Below, piece after piece: positions 7,878-16,045 of a stretch of 41,763 nt of DNA. The stretch lies in assembly GCA_002317155.1 (NCBI GenBank), contig DCIR01000096.1, positions 69,419 to 111,181 of the forward strand, written 5' to 3'. The first letter of the stretch is position 1, and the number at the start of each line of letters is the position of its first letter. Source of the DNA: Lachnospiraceae bacterium UBA1721. Its GTDB lineage: Bacteria > Bacillota > Clostridia > Lachnospirales > Lachnospiraceae. The notes below the pieces were generated by a model. That model was not told where the DNA came from, ran no database searches, and saw nothing but the letters and a program-made list of their open reading frames with translations. A program made the position numbers and the translations under genes.

Positions 7878-8120
7878 CTATCTGCTCTCAACAAACCAAA
7901 GATTATTATCTTCATAAAAAATATGACTTGTCCTACCATCAATCAGACAGGTATAGCGAAGTCCCACCCCACCAGCCTTTAAGCTTGCTGCACGTCTAAC
8001 ATCAGTAACCTTCTGAATCTCATATACATGACCGTCCTTCCAGATCATATTAACCGGAATAAGTCGTCCATCCTTTGTGAACCTTGCGGTCACATCAACA
8101 TATACCTTGTCATCACCCAA
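7878..8120 (-). CDS. Small conserved protein paired with Y-family polymerase
   Basis: An 80-residue, beta-rich protein: KVYVDVTARFTKDGRLIPVN, then WKDGHVYEIQKVTDVRRAAS and GGVGLRYTCLIDGRTSHIF. I recall similar short proteins encoded beside DinB/UmuC-type polymerases in Clostridia elements, but no function has been settled. It lies 19 bases after the polymerase gene on the same strand, so is in its operon. By position it may be an accessory factor, but nothing in the sequence proves this. Confidence 0.65.
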   Translation of the reverse strand: MGDDKVYVDVTARFTKDGRLIPVNMIWKDGHVYEIQKVTDVRRAASLKAGGVGLRYTCLIDGRTSHIFYEDNNLWFVESR

Positions 8121-8139
8121 TCAAAACACCTTCTTTCAC

Positions 8140-9444
8140 TTAGCCAAAATATCCATGAGGATGAATTGTATGTTCCTGGGCATTAACTGCAGAAAGTATC
8201 GTATCTCCCAGCATCATCCCTCGCTGAACACTGAAAAAACCAAACCGCTTTCTTATGGAATCTACTGCCACATCTGCCTTCATTCGCTTTTCACGAAACT
8301 CCGGACTTGTAAATAGATCCAACTGCTCCCAGTAATTGTCATTCACCAGATCTGCACCACGGATTCCAATACTTCTTAATGGTTTCATATAGAAGTTTTC
8401 AAGATATTTTCCACTGATTGCAGCATCTCTGACATTACAATTTTCCGGCAACCTATAATATTGTTTGTATAGCTCATATCCAGCCTCTGCTATTTCCGAA
8501 GTAATATTCGTAGCATTTTTAACTTTCTTCTGTCTGATGAAAGAATATAAGTCCTTATCTCTTAATGAGATTTCGACAGTCCTGCATCTGAATCCATTTT
8601 CTCGAAGCCTTGCTGCTACACTTTCTGCCAGCACATACATAACAACCTTTACATCATCATCAGTCTCAAGATCTCGTGGAGTAGTTGTACTGTTGCCAAT
8701 TGACTTTATAGGTGCTGAGGTGTTTTCAACCTTTACCGGTGAATCATCGTAACCGTTTGCAAAAGCCCAGAGGATGCTTCCCATCTTTCCAACCTGGTCA
8801 TTTAATATTCGTTCATCACAAAGAGCAAGCTCTCCGATTGTATTTATCCCAATCTTCCGTAGCTTATTCTCTGTACTCCTTCCAACATATAAAAGATCAG
8901 AAGCGGGAAGAGGCCAGGCCTTAGTCCGAAATTCATCTTTGTACATCGTTGTTATAGCATCAGGCTTTTTGTAATCGGAACCCAGTTTTGCGAAAATCTT
9001 ATTAAATGAAACTCCGATACTTACTGTAATGCCTAGTTCCGATTTCATACGGTTGCTAATCTCCTGTGCAATCCTGTATCCGTCTCCCTTTATTGAAACA
9101 CTGTCTGTAACATCCAACCACGATTCATCTATCCCATATGGCTCCTGCCTGTCCGTGTACTCCGCATATATTTCATGTGCCATACGCGAAAAACGCAGAT
9201 ACAAGTCCATTCTTGGAGGAACGAATACTATATCGGGACATACCTGCCTTGCCTGCCATAAAGCCATTCCGGTCTTAACGCCCTTTTTCTTAGCTATATA
9301 ATCTGCCGTAAGAACAATTCCGTGCCTTGCCTCCGGATCTCCCCCCACTGCAACAGGCTTTCCCCGAAGTTCCGGATGATGCAAAAGCTCTATGCTTGCA
9401 TAGCAGCAATTTATGTCACTGTGAAGAATAACCCGTTCTTTCAT
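8140..9444 (-). CDS. Y-family translesion DNA polymerase (DinB/UmuC-like)
   Basis: A 434-residue error-prone polymerase that copies past DNA lesions. The palm metal residues are visible: Asp10 in LHSDINCCYASIE, and Asp106-Glu107 in GIDESWLDV. A helix-hairpin-helix thumb segment (LLYVGRSTENKLRKIGINTIGELA) and a little-finger domain follow (DLETDDDVKVV to about 375). A classic C-terminal beta-clamp motif is not obvious. It forms an operon with the 80-aa protein downstream and the LexA-like DNA-binding protein upstream (2 bases apart). ICE-borne Y polymerases usually belong to SOS-controlled modules, which fits the S24 repressor across the promoter region. Confidence 0.92.
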   Translation of the reverse strand: MKERVILHSDINCCYASIELLHHPELRGKPVAVGGDPEARHGIVLTADYIAKKKGVKTGMALWQARQVCPDIVFVPPRMDLYLRFSRMAHEIYAEYTDRQEPYGIDESWLDVTDSVSIKGDGYRIAQEISNRMKSELGITVSIGVSFNKIFAKLGSDYKKPDAITTMYKDEFRTKAWPLPASDLLYVGRSTENKLRKIGINTIGELALCDERILNDQVGKMGSILWAFANGYDDSPVKVENTSAPIKSIGNSTTTPRDLETDDDVKVVMYVLAESVAARLRENGFRCRTVEISLRDKDLYSFIRQKKVKNATNITSEIAEAGYELYKQYYRLPENCNVRDAAISGKYLENFYMKPLRSIGIRGADLVNDNYWEQLDLFTSPEFREKRMKADVAVDSIRKRFGFFSVQRGMMLGDTILSAVNAQEHTIHPHGYFG

Positions 9445-9446
9445 AC

Positions 9447-9722
9447 TCAGCCCCTGCTTCTTAATAACTCTTCTGCTCTTCCGGTTATACTAATTGTCCT
9501 TGGCGAATTGGTTACTCTCGTAATGAAGCCAAAGCTCTCAAGCCGATCGAGTCTGCTATGAACCGTCGATGATGAACCATAGTTAAGCAGTTTAGCCAAC
9601 TCCCTTACCGACGGAGGATATCCGTTCATTGAGATAAAACATCCTATTAAGTTGTACAACTCCCAGTCCTTTTCCTTTACCTGCGAAAGAATAGCTGAAG
9701 CATCCAAATCCGTATTACCCAA
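9447..9722 (-). CDS. LexA-type winged-helix DNA-binding protein without peptidase domain
   Basis: A 91-residue protein matching the LexA N-terminal domain: GYPPSVRELAKLL, GSSSTVHSRLDRLESFGFIT and NSPRTISI. Full LexA (about 200 residues) adds an S24 self-cleavage domain, absent here; the stop is clean with no sign of a broken second half. It therefore cannot be inactivated by its own cleavage. It starts at a TTG (9722) with AAGGAAG 9 bases upstream. It heads the polymerase operon, two bases before the polymerase gene, and is divergent from the S24 repressor. It may be a dominant or decoy regulator of SOS-type sites. Confidence 0.8.
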   Translation of the reverse strand: MGNTDLDASAILSQVKEKDWELYNLIGCFISMNGYPPSVRELAKLLNYGSSSTVHSRLDRLESFGFITRVTNSPRTISITGRAEELLRSRG

Positions 9723-9748
9723 CTGTCATCACTTCCTTTCCAAATCGG

Positions 9749-9814
9749 GGTGAGTACCAATCGCTCACCGCTCGGTACAAGTGGTATCATAATTCCAATA
9801 TTGATGTAATTCAA
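9749..9814 (-). promoter_or_regulatory. Promoter and interleaved palindromes for the LexA-like/polymerase operon
   Basis: Minus-strand -35 TTGAAT (9809-9814), a 17-base spacer and -10 TATGAT (9786-9791). Around the expected start are two interlocked inverted repeats: GGTGAG/CTCACC (9749-9754 and 9764-9769) and GTACC/GGTAC (9754-9758 and 9774-9778). This is the expected position for a repressor operator. Confidence 0.6.
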
Positions 9815-9856
9815 GGGAAACTTCTTTCCCCTTTCTCATTATTTTGGATTTTACTA

Positions 9857-9885
9857 TTGTATTTTTCAGACACTTTTATTATAGT
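9857..9885 (+). promoter_or_regulatory. Promoter of the S24 repressor gene
   Basis: TTGTAT (9857-9862), 17 bases, TATAGT (9880-9885), 42 bases before the repressor start. It diverges from the LexA-like promoter about 45 bases away, giving a phage-like switch arrangement. Confidence 0.55.
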
Positions 9886-9927
9886 AGGCTTATCAGATGA
9901 CACCCAAAACAAGAAAAGAGGTAACAG

Positions 9928-10626
9928 ATGAGTAAAGTTGGAGACATAATAGCACGTAACCGTAAGGATAAGAAAATCGGCCAGAGTAAGATGTGCGAAG
10001 AACTGACCACACTGGGCTATCCTACAAAGGTAAGTGCCTACAGCGCCTGGGAAACAGGTTCAAGCTTTCCCAATGCAGAACAGTTCCTTGCCGTGTGCAA
10101 AATTCTTGGAATCACAAATATATATAATGAATTCATAGGTGGATTTAATGCCGATGATCCGCTGGCAGAACTTAATGAAGAAGGAAAAAAGAAAGCGCTG
10201 GATTATATTCATCTTCTCCTTGTGTCAGGTGAGTATAAGAATACCTCTACAACAATCTCACGCTTCCGTAATATAAAACTCTTCGATATGCCGGTATCTG
10301 CAGGCCCCGGTACCTTTGTAGACAGTGAAGACTATGAAACAATCAGTGTGGGAAGTGAAGTACCTGAAAAGGCAACCTTTGGAGTAAAGATATCCGGAAA
10401 CAGTATGGAACCAAGATATCTCAATTCGCAGATAGTGTGGATTCAGCAGACAGAAGATCTTGCTGACGGAGAGATAGGTGTATTTCTTCTTAATGGAAAT
10501 GCATATTGTAAGAAACTGCAGAATAATTCGAAGGGTATGGCTCTCATATCCTTAAACCCTGACTATGCTCCGATGAAAATTACCGAGGGCGACCAATTTT
10601 ACGTTTTCGGGCGGGTCCTCAATTAA
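9928..10626 (+). CDS. CI/LexA-like repressor with S24 self-cleavage domain
   Basis: A 232-residue protein. The N-terminal helix-turn-helix spans about 5-62 and the linker about 63-118. The C-terminal S24 domain has cleavage site Ala125-Gly126 (VSAGPG), nucleophile Ser159 in ISGNSMEP and a lysine at 195/196 in AYCKKL. By family knowledge, RecA filaments on damaged DNA trigger self-cleavage and release repression. Divergence from the LexA-like/polymerase operon suggests that operon is a target and perhaps also that ICE excision is linked to DNA damage. AGAGG precedes the ATG. The gene looks complete. Confidence 0.9.
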   Translation: MSKVGDIIARNRKDKKIGQSKMCEELTTLGYPTKVSAYSAWETGSSFPNAEQFLAVCKILGITNIYNEFIGGFNADDPLAELNEEGKKKALDYIHLLLVSGEYKNTSTTISRFRNIKLFDMPVSAGPGTFVDSEDYETISVGSEVPEKATFGVKISGNSMEPRYLNSQIVWIQQTEDLADGEIGVFLLNGNAYCKKLQNNSKGMALISLNPDYAPMKITEGDQFYVFGRVLN

Positions 10627-10716
10627 GTCCCAATAGACGGACCAAATCCAATCTATACTGTAGACATACAATGAACTTACAATGAAGGGCAGACAGGAAA
10701 AAGGAGGTATATGTCT

Positions 10717-10920
10717 ATGGCAGTAGAAAACAATTTAAAGAAAATAAGAAAATCACATAAGGACACTCAGAAGGATCTGGCAATAGCTGTCGGAGTGGAT
10801 ACCAAGACCATAAAGAATATAGAAAATAATGGAGGCGGCTGCTCACTGGAAGTCGCAATCCGACTCTCAGAGCATTATAACATTTACGTAAATAACATCT
10901 TCAGCGTTGCCAAATCATAA
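10717..10920 (+). CDS. Small XRE-family regulator
   Basis: A 67-residue protein that is nearly all helix-turn-helix: LKKIRKSHKDTQKDLAIAVG followed by DTKTIKNIENN. Such single-domain proteins work as Cro-like repressors or accessory activators. Of two in-frame ATGs (10711 and 10717) I chose the second, which lies 9 bases after GGAGG; the first is only 3 bases away. It follows the S24 repressor by 90 bases on the same strand, so could be a Cro/CI-style partner or be read from its own promoter. Confidence 0.82.
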   Translation: MAVENNLKKIRKSHKDTQKDLAIAVGVDTKTIKNIENNGGGCSLEVAIRLSEHYNIYVNNIFSVAKS

Positions 10921-10934
10921 GCAAGAAGGATGCA

Positions 10935-11036
10935 ATGAAGGAATTTAAAACAATCGCCGTTGACTTTGACGGAACGCTCTGCTTCTCTTCATGGCTAGAG
11001 CTCGGTGAACCAAATACAAAACTAATAGAACAATGA
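10935..11036 (+). pseudogene. Truncated HAD-like hydrolase (N-terminal fragment)
   Basis: AAGGA precedes an ATG and 33 codons reading MKEFKTIAVDFDGTLCFSSW and on to GEPNTKLIEQ, then stop. VDFDGTL is HAD motif I with nucleophile Asp and acid Asp; the ELGEPN that follows is typical of small ICE/phage HAD phosphatases of about 120-150 residues. Motifs II-IV are missing and sequence beyond 11036 does not restore them in another frame. The fragment abuts an oppositely oriented acetyltransferase fragment, suggesting a deletion or insertion junction at about 11036-11045. Confidence 0.75.
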
Positions 11037-11040
11037 AAAC

Positions 11041-11233
11041 AAACGTAACTATATTATTTCCATAAGTGGTTAAATCATATACATGTGATAGTTCTATGTA
11101 TCTTCTTGCTGATGGACTTGCTACAGAAGTAACTATCACATTATCTTTTTTAGAAAATTCTCCCATTTACAATTTGAGAGTCTATTGCCGACTGTTCCAG
11201 CGCAACCCTAAGAATTTCTTCATTAGTAAACAA
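11041..11233 (-). pseudogene. Degraded N-terminal fragment of a GNAT-like acetyltransferase
   Basis: A good GAGGAGG site precedes a TTG at 11233 reading LFTNEEILRVALEQSAIDS. Sense then continues in a second frame (NCKWENFLKK) and a third (KKDNVIVTSVASPSARRYIE, then LSHVYDLTTYGNNIV), so two small indels have occurred, one in an A run. This order of segments resembles a Clostridia acetyltransferase N-terminus I know. Similarity stops near 11041, where the HAD fragment begins on the other strand. The remaining C-terminal two thirds is absent. Confidence 0.6.
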
Positions 11234-11259
11234 ATCTATTCCCTCCTCATTATAGATTC

Positions 11260-11590
11260 AATTTTATGATTCTATATTCTCGACATAGTTATATACCTTT
11301 TCTGATCATTCCCAGATACCAGAATAACTATTTTCAACAAAAAACTTTTGTTTCAGTTCTTCCCGTACATATAATTCATTTTATTCTTCTCTTTTTCTAG
11401 AACAATAATTGCATGTATCCAGTCCACGAGCACAACTTCATCTTTGCTTTTTAAGAGCAAAGTGTAAACAACACACTAATTATGCAAAATCTTGCCTGAA
11501 ATCTTCAATCCATCGTTATTTGTCATAATATTAAAAAATCCAGAAATTGAAACCAGGTTAACCAAATCTCTTTTTATAGTTTGACCAGTA
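11260..11590 (-). other. Non-coding stretch with coding-like debris
   Basis: No intact gene lies between 11234 and 11838. On the minus strand, segments look like former protein: KDEVVLVDWIHAIIVLEKEK near 11400-11460, continuing after a frame change as ELYVREELKQKFFVENSYSG. A stop codon interrupts both. I cannot name the protein. From 11600 to 11838 I see only AT-rich sequence with TAGTAGT-type short palindromes around 11790-11815. Confidence 0.35.
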
Positions 11591-11838
11591 TATCTTAGCC
11601 TAGCCCTCCATCCTTTTACAACCCACCTCCAACTCATTTCGTGATAATTCTCTACTTCCTTTGCTCCCTTTATATGCCAAACTTACTACTTAGTACTTTT
11701 ATAGCCAGCTGATGGATCCATCCCTCTTCTTGAACTCTAGGAATAGGTTCTCTACATTGATAAAGTATGGTGACCAAATTGTAGTCAAAATAGTAGTTAC
11801 TACTGTAAAACAGACTACTGTGACTACCAACTGAATTC

Positions 11839-13317
11839 TTATTCACCGCTTGGAATATTAATACTCTTACATGGATGACCAAGCATTCCGTAATCCACAT
11901 ACTCTCCATCATATCCTATCAGCTTTAATAATACTCTACATAGAATGCATTCATACACCTTACTCTGCTTATATTGTTTTTCAAAATCAGCATCTCCAAC
12001 ATTTCCATGAGCAGGTAAATTTCGTGCCTTTAATGCATCATTTTCTACTCTGCCTACAACAATTCCTATTCTATCAAAAAAGTGTGTTAGTTGCTCGTTC
12101 ACCGACATTCGATTAAGACTTTCGATCATTCTTTTCATTCGTTCTGAATATTCTGTTTCTGAAAATTGTTTTACTACTAATTCTTTTACAGGTCCAATTA
12201 GTTTAGAAAATTCCTTTTTATCCATTAATACAGTTTCAGGATTAAGTTCAACTTCCTTATACCACTGTCTTTTCAAGTGTTCTAATGCACCAGCTAAAAT
12301 CGGCAAATCCATCGGTTTAGCAATATTAGAAGCATACCAGTATGATGTAATCAACGAAGAAAAATCAAGTTTAAAATACATTTCTCCAAAAGGTACAATA
12401 TACTTCTGAACTGTATCAATATAGTATTGTATCGAATCAAACTCACAGCTAACTGGAGGTGTTGCTGCATTTCTACATATGCTCTCAATATCAAAACCGA
12501 ATGTACGTGGGTTTTCCATCACAAATCCGATTTGATTCCCCATATCATCGTATGAACTATTTCCTATATACATCAAATGCTTTCCCATAAAGAAACTCAA
12601 ATAATCTCTGATTAATGCTCGTTCTTCATCATTAGGTATTCGTCCGTATTTTTCAAAATATGAAATACTAAAACTATCACTCCATTTTGGTCCATAATTA
12701 CTTCCAACATAATGAATGTCAAACGCAGTATCTTTGAAATTAATATGGGTGAAGTATCCCATATATTCTTGTTCATTCTGGGTTTCACTGATAGGAAAAC
12801 TCATATCCCCATATTCTCCCGAAACAGTTCCATCAACAGTGTATTTGAACTCACTATTCCCACAAAAACTCATTCCCGTTCTACTACCATTTAATACCCA
12901 TTCTTTTAGTACGGTAGGGGTTTTTTCTACATTTTTTCCTTCTACATGATAGCACCCTAATTTATATTCTACTTTTTCTAATGAACCTGAACTTTCATTG
13001 ATATAACATGGACTTAACTCTATGCAGTAACTTCCAAATAGATTAACTTCAATCTTCCCAGGCGCAACAGTTTCGCCTGCAATATAGTCCTTCTTCACGT
13101 TATGTCGAGATAATGTTTTCTTTCCCACCTTGTTCAATTTTCTAACACAGATAATCTGTATATTATATCCCTCATCACGAGACAAGTGAAATTCATCTAT
13201 ATCATCGATTGGCAAATCATCCATATTTTCTTGTGTTAATTTCGTCACTCCTTGAAATACTAAATCCTCAAACGGAATATGTTCCCATAGTAGTGCATCT
13301 AGTTTATGCTTATTCAC
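11839..13317 (-). CDS. ApeA-like HEPN-domain protein, probable anti-phage factor
   Basis: A protein of about 492 residues. The first 300 residues are beta-rich (FGSYCIELSPCYI, the FCGNSEFKYTVDGTV segment), like the N-terminal domain of ApeA-type abortive-infection proteins. The C-terminal 150 residues are helical and contain the HEPN ribonuclease motif Rx4H as Arg432...His437 in KARNLPAHGN. ApeA proteins are known to stop phage growth, probably by RNA cleavage. The start is the GTG at 13317 with GGAGG 7 bases upstream; an earlier ATG reads through that site. It stands alone between debris on both sides, as defence cargo often does. The HEPN motif is clear; the ApeA assignment is less certain. 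Confidence 0.7.
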   Translation of the reverse strand: MNKHKLDALLWEHIPFEDLVFQGVTKLTQENMDDLPIDDIDEFHLSRDEGYNIQIICVRKLNKVGKKTLSRHNVKKDYIAGETVAPGKIEVNLFGSYCIELSPCYINESSGSLEKVEYKLGCYHVEGKNVEKTPTVLKEWVLNGSRTGMSFCGNSEFKYTVDGTVSGEYGDMSFPISETQNEQEYMGYFTHINFKDTAFDIHYVGSNYGPKWSDSFSISYFEKYGRIPNDEERALIRDYLSFFMGKHLMYIGNSSYDDMGNQIGFVMENPRTFGFDIESICRNAATPPVSCEFDSIQYYIDTVQKYIVPFGEMYFKLDFSSLITSYWYASNIAKPMDLPILAGALEHLKRQWYKEVELNPETVLMDKKEFSKLIGPVKELVVKQFSETEYSERMKRMIESLNRMSVNEQLTHFFDRIGIVVGRVENDALKARNLPAHGNVGDADFEKQYKQSKVYECILCRVLLKLIGYDGEYVDYGMLGHPCKSINIPSGE

Positions 13318-13422
13318 AAGTCTTCCTCCTCTCTTGTATATATGAATAATTATAATCACGATAAAATATCTTTTTTACAAGAAAAAGTCCCCCTCTTTGA
13401 GTGCCAGATCTCTGTTCTGATT

Positions 13423-13613
13423 TTATACAACCTTAAATGCTTTCTGTGTTATAGGCTTCTCTTCCTTTTTCTCAATGGCTTCCTGTGCCTTTCTGAAGTC
13501 TTCCATCTATTACTGATTCTCTTCTGTAATTGAATATCTACATTAGGAGCAAAACATTCATAATTATTTGATATTAAATCACAAACAGATTCTATCTCTT
13601 TATTGTCTTCCAA
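13423..13613 (-). pseudogene. Decayed 3' fragment of unknown protein, copy A
   Basis: Two coding-like pieces are joined by a frameshift: LEDNKEIESVCDLISNNYEC with FAPNVDIQLQKRISNRW, then DFRKAQEAIEKKEEKPITQK ending AFKVV and stop. The tail closely matches copy B at 22126-22306 (EFREQQGEVEKKNEKPMTKR). Each copy sits just upstream, on the same strand, of a defence-type gene. No function can be assigned. The remainder of 13318-13722 shows nothing else. Confidence 0.5.
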
Positions 13614-13722
13614 GAATCTCTTTCACCTTAGTCATATTAAGTTCGATGCAATACTTCAAAGACTTAAATTTAACTAGTAACTCTCTGTTATAAAATGTTT
13701 AACCATAATACAAATTAATACG

Positions 13723-14184
13723 TTATCTTCTTTTTTTAATCTCAAATCCACCTTTTTCAACAAACCCAAACTTTTTCCAAAACCATTTTCCGTCTTCTAC
13801 CGGCTCTAATAAATATGTTTTTTCTTCTTCTAATAATATATTAACCACTTTGGTGCCTATCCCTCTGTTCCTATCTAATATACTTATTCTCATATCATTG
13901 ATAAAAATACCATTATATTCTGTCGGGATTCTGAACATATCCATTATTAGTCTTTCTTTTCCCAACAATCTATCGCAATTAATTATAGAAATAAATCCAA
14001 CATTATTACATCTAAAAAATGACCTCTTATATATCAGCCATACTTCGATTCCTTTATTCCAGATACTTTCTAATGCCCAATAGTTCATCTCCTGTGACAT
14101 TTCACAAATATTATGAAATCTGTCCTTGTCAGCATATTCATATTTTTCAACATATATCTTATTATTAATTTTTATTATTTCCAT
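13723..14184 (-). CDS. GNAT-family N-acetyltransferase
   Basis: A 153-residue protein with the GNAT core: strand NVGFISIINCDRLLG, strand FINDMRISILD, then the acetyl-CoA pyrophosphate loop RNRGIG (Q/RxxGxG/A), and a C-terminal WFWKKFGFVEKGGFEI typical of the last fold elements. It should transfer an acetyl group from acetyl-CoA to an amine; the substrate cannot be deduced. It starts 9 bases after the stop of a helicase relic on the same strand, so it probably survived from an older operon. No antitoxin-like partner is next to it. Confidence 0.72.
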   Translation of the reverse strand: MEIIKINNKIYVEKYEYADKDRFHNICEMSQEMNYWALESIWNKGIEVWLIYKRSFFRCNNVGFISIINCDRLLGKERLIMDMFRIPTEYNGIFINDMRISILDRNRGIGTKVVNILLEEEKTYLLEPVEDGKWFWKKFGFVEKGGFEIKKRR

Positions 14185-14192
14185 ATAGCTTA

Positions 14193-14577
14193 CTAATCAC
14201 CAAGCGAATAATCTTTAATCTTCAACATTTTTTCAAACATAATTGGATTATTCAGTACTATGATACACAACTTCTCCCTTATTCTTGTTTTTATAAAAGA
14301 ACCTATAAAAACAAATATCTGGATTAGGGGGCTCTCGCCCTTCCAACTCCCCCATTTCATTGTCCCTAAAGATATCATCAAGAATAATAACAACCTTGTC
14401 AAATTCTTGACCAACTACTTGATGCGAATCATCATGGCATGCATAATGATCACTTCCATTGGGAACATATTGGGATGGCGTAAAAGTTACGAGCTTACAA
14501 ATTTTTATTATATTATATATCCCCAAATAAATCTGCATTATATTCTGTGTTTGCATATAAGATTTCAATACAACCAT
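14193..14577 (-). pseudogene. C-terminal remnant of a DUF2075/SF1-type helicase protein
   Basis: One frame reads VTFTPSQYVPNGSDHY, then SHQVVGQEFDKVVIILDD and FYRFFYKN. After an indel near 14285-14300 a second frame continues with TRIREKLCIIVLNNPIMFEK. SHQVxGQEFDxV and T-R-x-REKL are the last helicase motifs of DUF2075 (Schlafen-like superfamily 1) proteins. The Walker-A part and several hundred residues are missing, so it cannot be functional. Confidence 0.65.
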
Positions 14578-14579
14578 AT

Positions 14580-15300
14580 ATCAATGGTTTATTTGATACA
14601 TCCGTTAAACAAATCAATAATCTTATAAATGAAATTATCTTTTTGTTAGTTCTTATTCATTCAGATAGTTTTTCTTCCTTACAACCATCTACTTGCCTCA
14701 ATCTTTCTGGATTATTTTTTTCGTTCTGACTTTGATAGGCATTGCATATAATCATAGAAAAAATACACGTCCATAAGATATTTTATATAGTAATACGACA
14801 TTAAAACAGTTCACTTTGCCGTCTAAATAACCCTGTAAATAACGCCAGTGCCTTCTATCCCCACTATGATTGTTAATGGCTACCATGTTCTTACAACCTA
14901 TTATGAAGACTCTGAGTCCCCGCTCACTTGCCTAGTTATCTATATGACTCTCCATCAGCAAGAAATTCTTTTAGGTATTCTTCCTAATTGAAATTGTAGC
15001 GTATACCGTCTGCGGTCTTGTTTTGGGCGGTACTAAAACATGACTCTTTGTAAATCAATCCTCGACCAGAGCTCTGATTGAAGACTACGCATACACACAT
15101 AAAAATACCTTGTAGCATACATTCACAAAATGTCGCTACAAGGTATACATTTTTTACCCTAAAGATATATTTTAAATATCCAAATCGTCCGCCATTATAT
15201 TTAGTGCACAATTTCTTTATTATCAGCATCAATTATACTACTGCAAACTACTCAGTCACCTTACACAAGTAACTTTCATACCAACTTTCACAATAGTAAT
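14580..15300. other. Gene-free region between cargo blocks
   Basis: I see no open frame with a ribosome site or recognisable protein here. It is AT-rich, with likely helicase-gene debris at its left edge and the strong hairpin of 15105-15155. It marks the border between the GNAT/helicase relic and the HEPN-cyclase block. Confidence 0.5.
15105..15155. terminator. Perfect 12-bp hairpin with flanking T-tracts
   Basis: ATACCTTGTAGC (15105-15116) pairs with GCTACAAGGTAT (15135-15146) around an 18-base loop. Six T's at 15150-15155 follow on the plus strand and A's precede it, giving U's on the minus strand. It can end the leftward HEPN/cyclase transcript. Confidence 0.65.
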
Positions 15301-15309
15301 CTGCATTGC

Positions 15310-15999
15310 CTACTTCTCAAACATATTCTTAATAAGCTGATTAGTTACATCTTCCATTTCAAAAAGTTGACTTTGAGAAATAGATGCTCTTTCTTCCAAT
15401 GTACCTATCAATTTCATATACTCAGTTTCCAATGTAAATAAAGCAGCAATTGAATTTGATAAATTTAACAAGTTTGCTTTCTTATAATTTACTTCATCGC
15501 CATCAAAATCAGTTCTATGGTGTTTGATCTTGTTATAAGAATTCCACCACTTAGGTGTTTCATATGTTTTTTTATCGTCTTTAACTGCTAAATTGTAATT
15601 AGTTCTTTCCTTTAATTTCCCATTCTTATCAGTATATGTCGAAATCTTTTTTTCTACTCTATAATTTGCCCACGGTGATATCTCGTATGAATCAGCAAAT
15701 TTAACAACCTTATCAATATCTGGCAACTTATCCTGCAATTCATACCACCAACGATTTATAGGCTTAGTACCTTTTTCTTTAGCAAAATCTTCAGAAAAAG
15801 AACTAGCAAGTGCTTTCCCTACAACATCAATTTCACTACATATCGCCTGAATCAAAAGTAAATAATTACTTGAAAATGTTTTATGATTAGTTTCATCAAA
15901 TTCTACATATTTCTTTGAAAGTACAATTTGTTCTTCTAATTCCAAATAATAACTCCAATAACTTTTTGCAAAAATATTAAACTCTGAAACTTCTTGCAT
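15310..15999 (-). CDS. HEPN-like protein of unknown function
   Basis: A 229-residue, mostly helical soluble protein. Residues 151-162 read WWNSYNKIKHHR, the Asn-x3-His/Arg pattern found in several uncharacterised HEPN-type proteins; the helices around it (SNYLLLIQAICSEID; NLSNSIAALFTLETEYM) support a four-helix bundle. Whether it has ribonuclease activity cannot be said. It follows the cyclase-like gene by 46 bases on the same strand, so the two are probably one operon. The ribosome site is weak (GGA with long spacing), which fits translation from an operon. Confidence 0.55.
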   Translation of the reverse strand: MQEVSEFNIFAKSYWSYYLELEEQIVLSKKYVEFDETNHKTFSSNYLLLIQAICSEIDVVGKALASSFSEDFAKEKGTKPINRWWYELQDKLPDIDKVVKFADSYEISPWANYRVEKKISTYTDKNGKLKERTNYNLAVKDDKKTYETPKWWNSYNKIKHHRTDFDGDEVNYKKANLLNLSNSIAALFTLETEYMKLIGTLEERASISQSQLFEMEDVTNQLIKNMFEK

Positions 16000-16045
16000 A
16001 TTTATATGTCACTTCCATCCTTTTATCTTCTTTGTATATACATCC

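Noticed and set aside
10945..11166. Minus-strand 73-codon ORF with a hydrophobic stretch as a real membrane protein
   Set aside because: Its first 40 residues belong to the frameshifted acetyltransferase relic and the rest is antisense to the HAD fragment; the hydrophobic run is a by-product of the junction.
14984..15232. Minus-strand 82-codon ORF
   Set aside because: Translation of the terminator hairpin region; no ribosome site or protein-like pattern.
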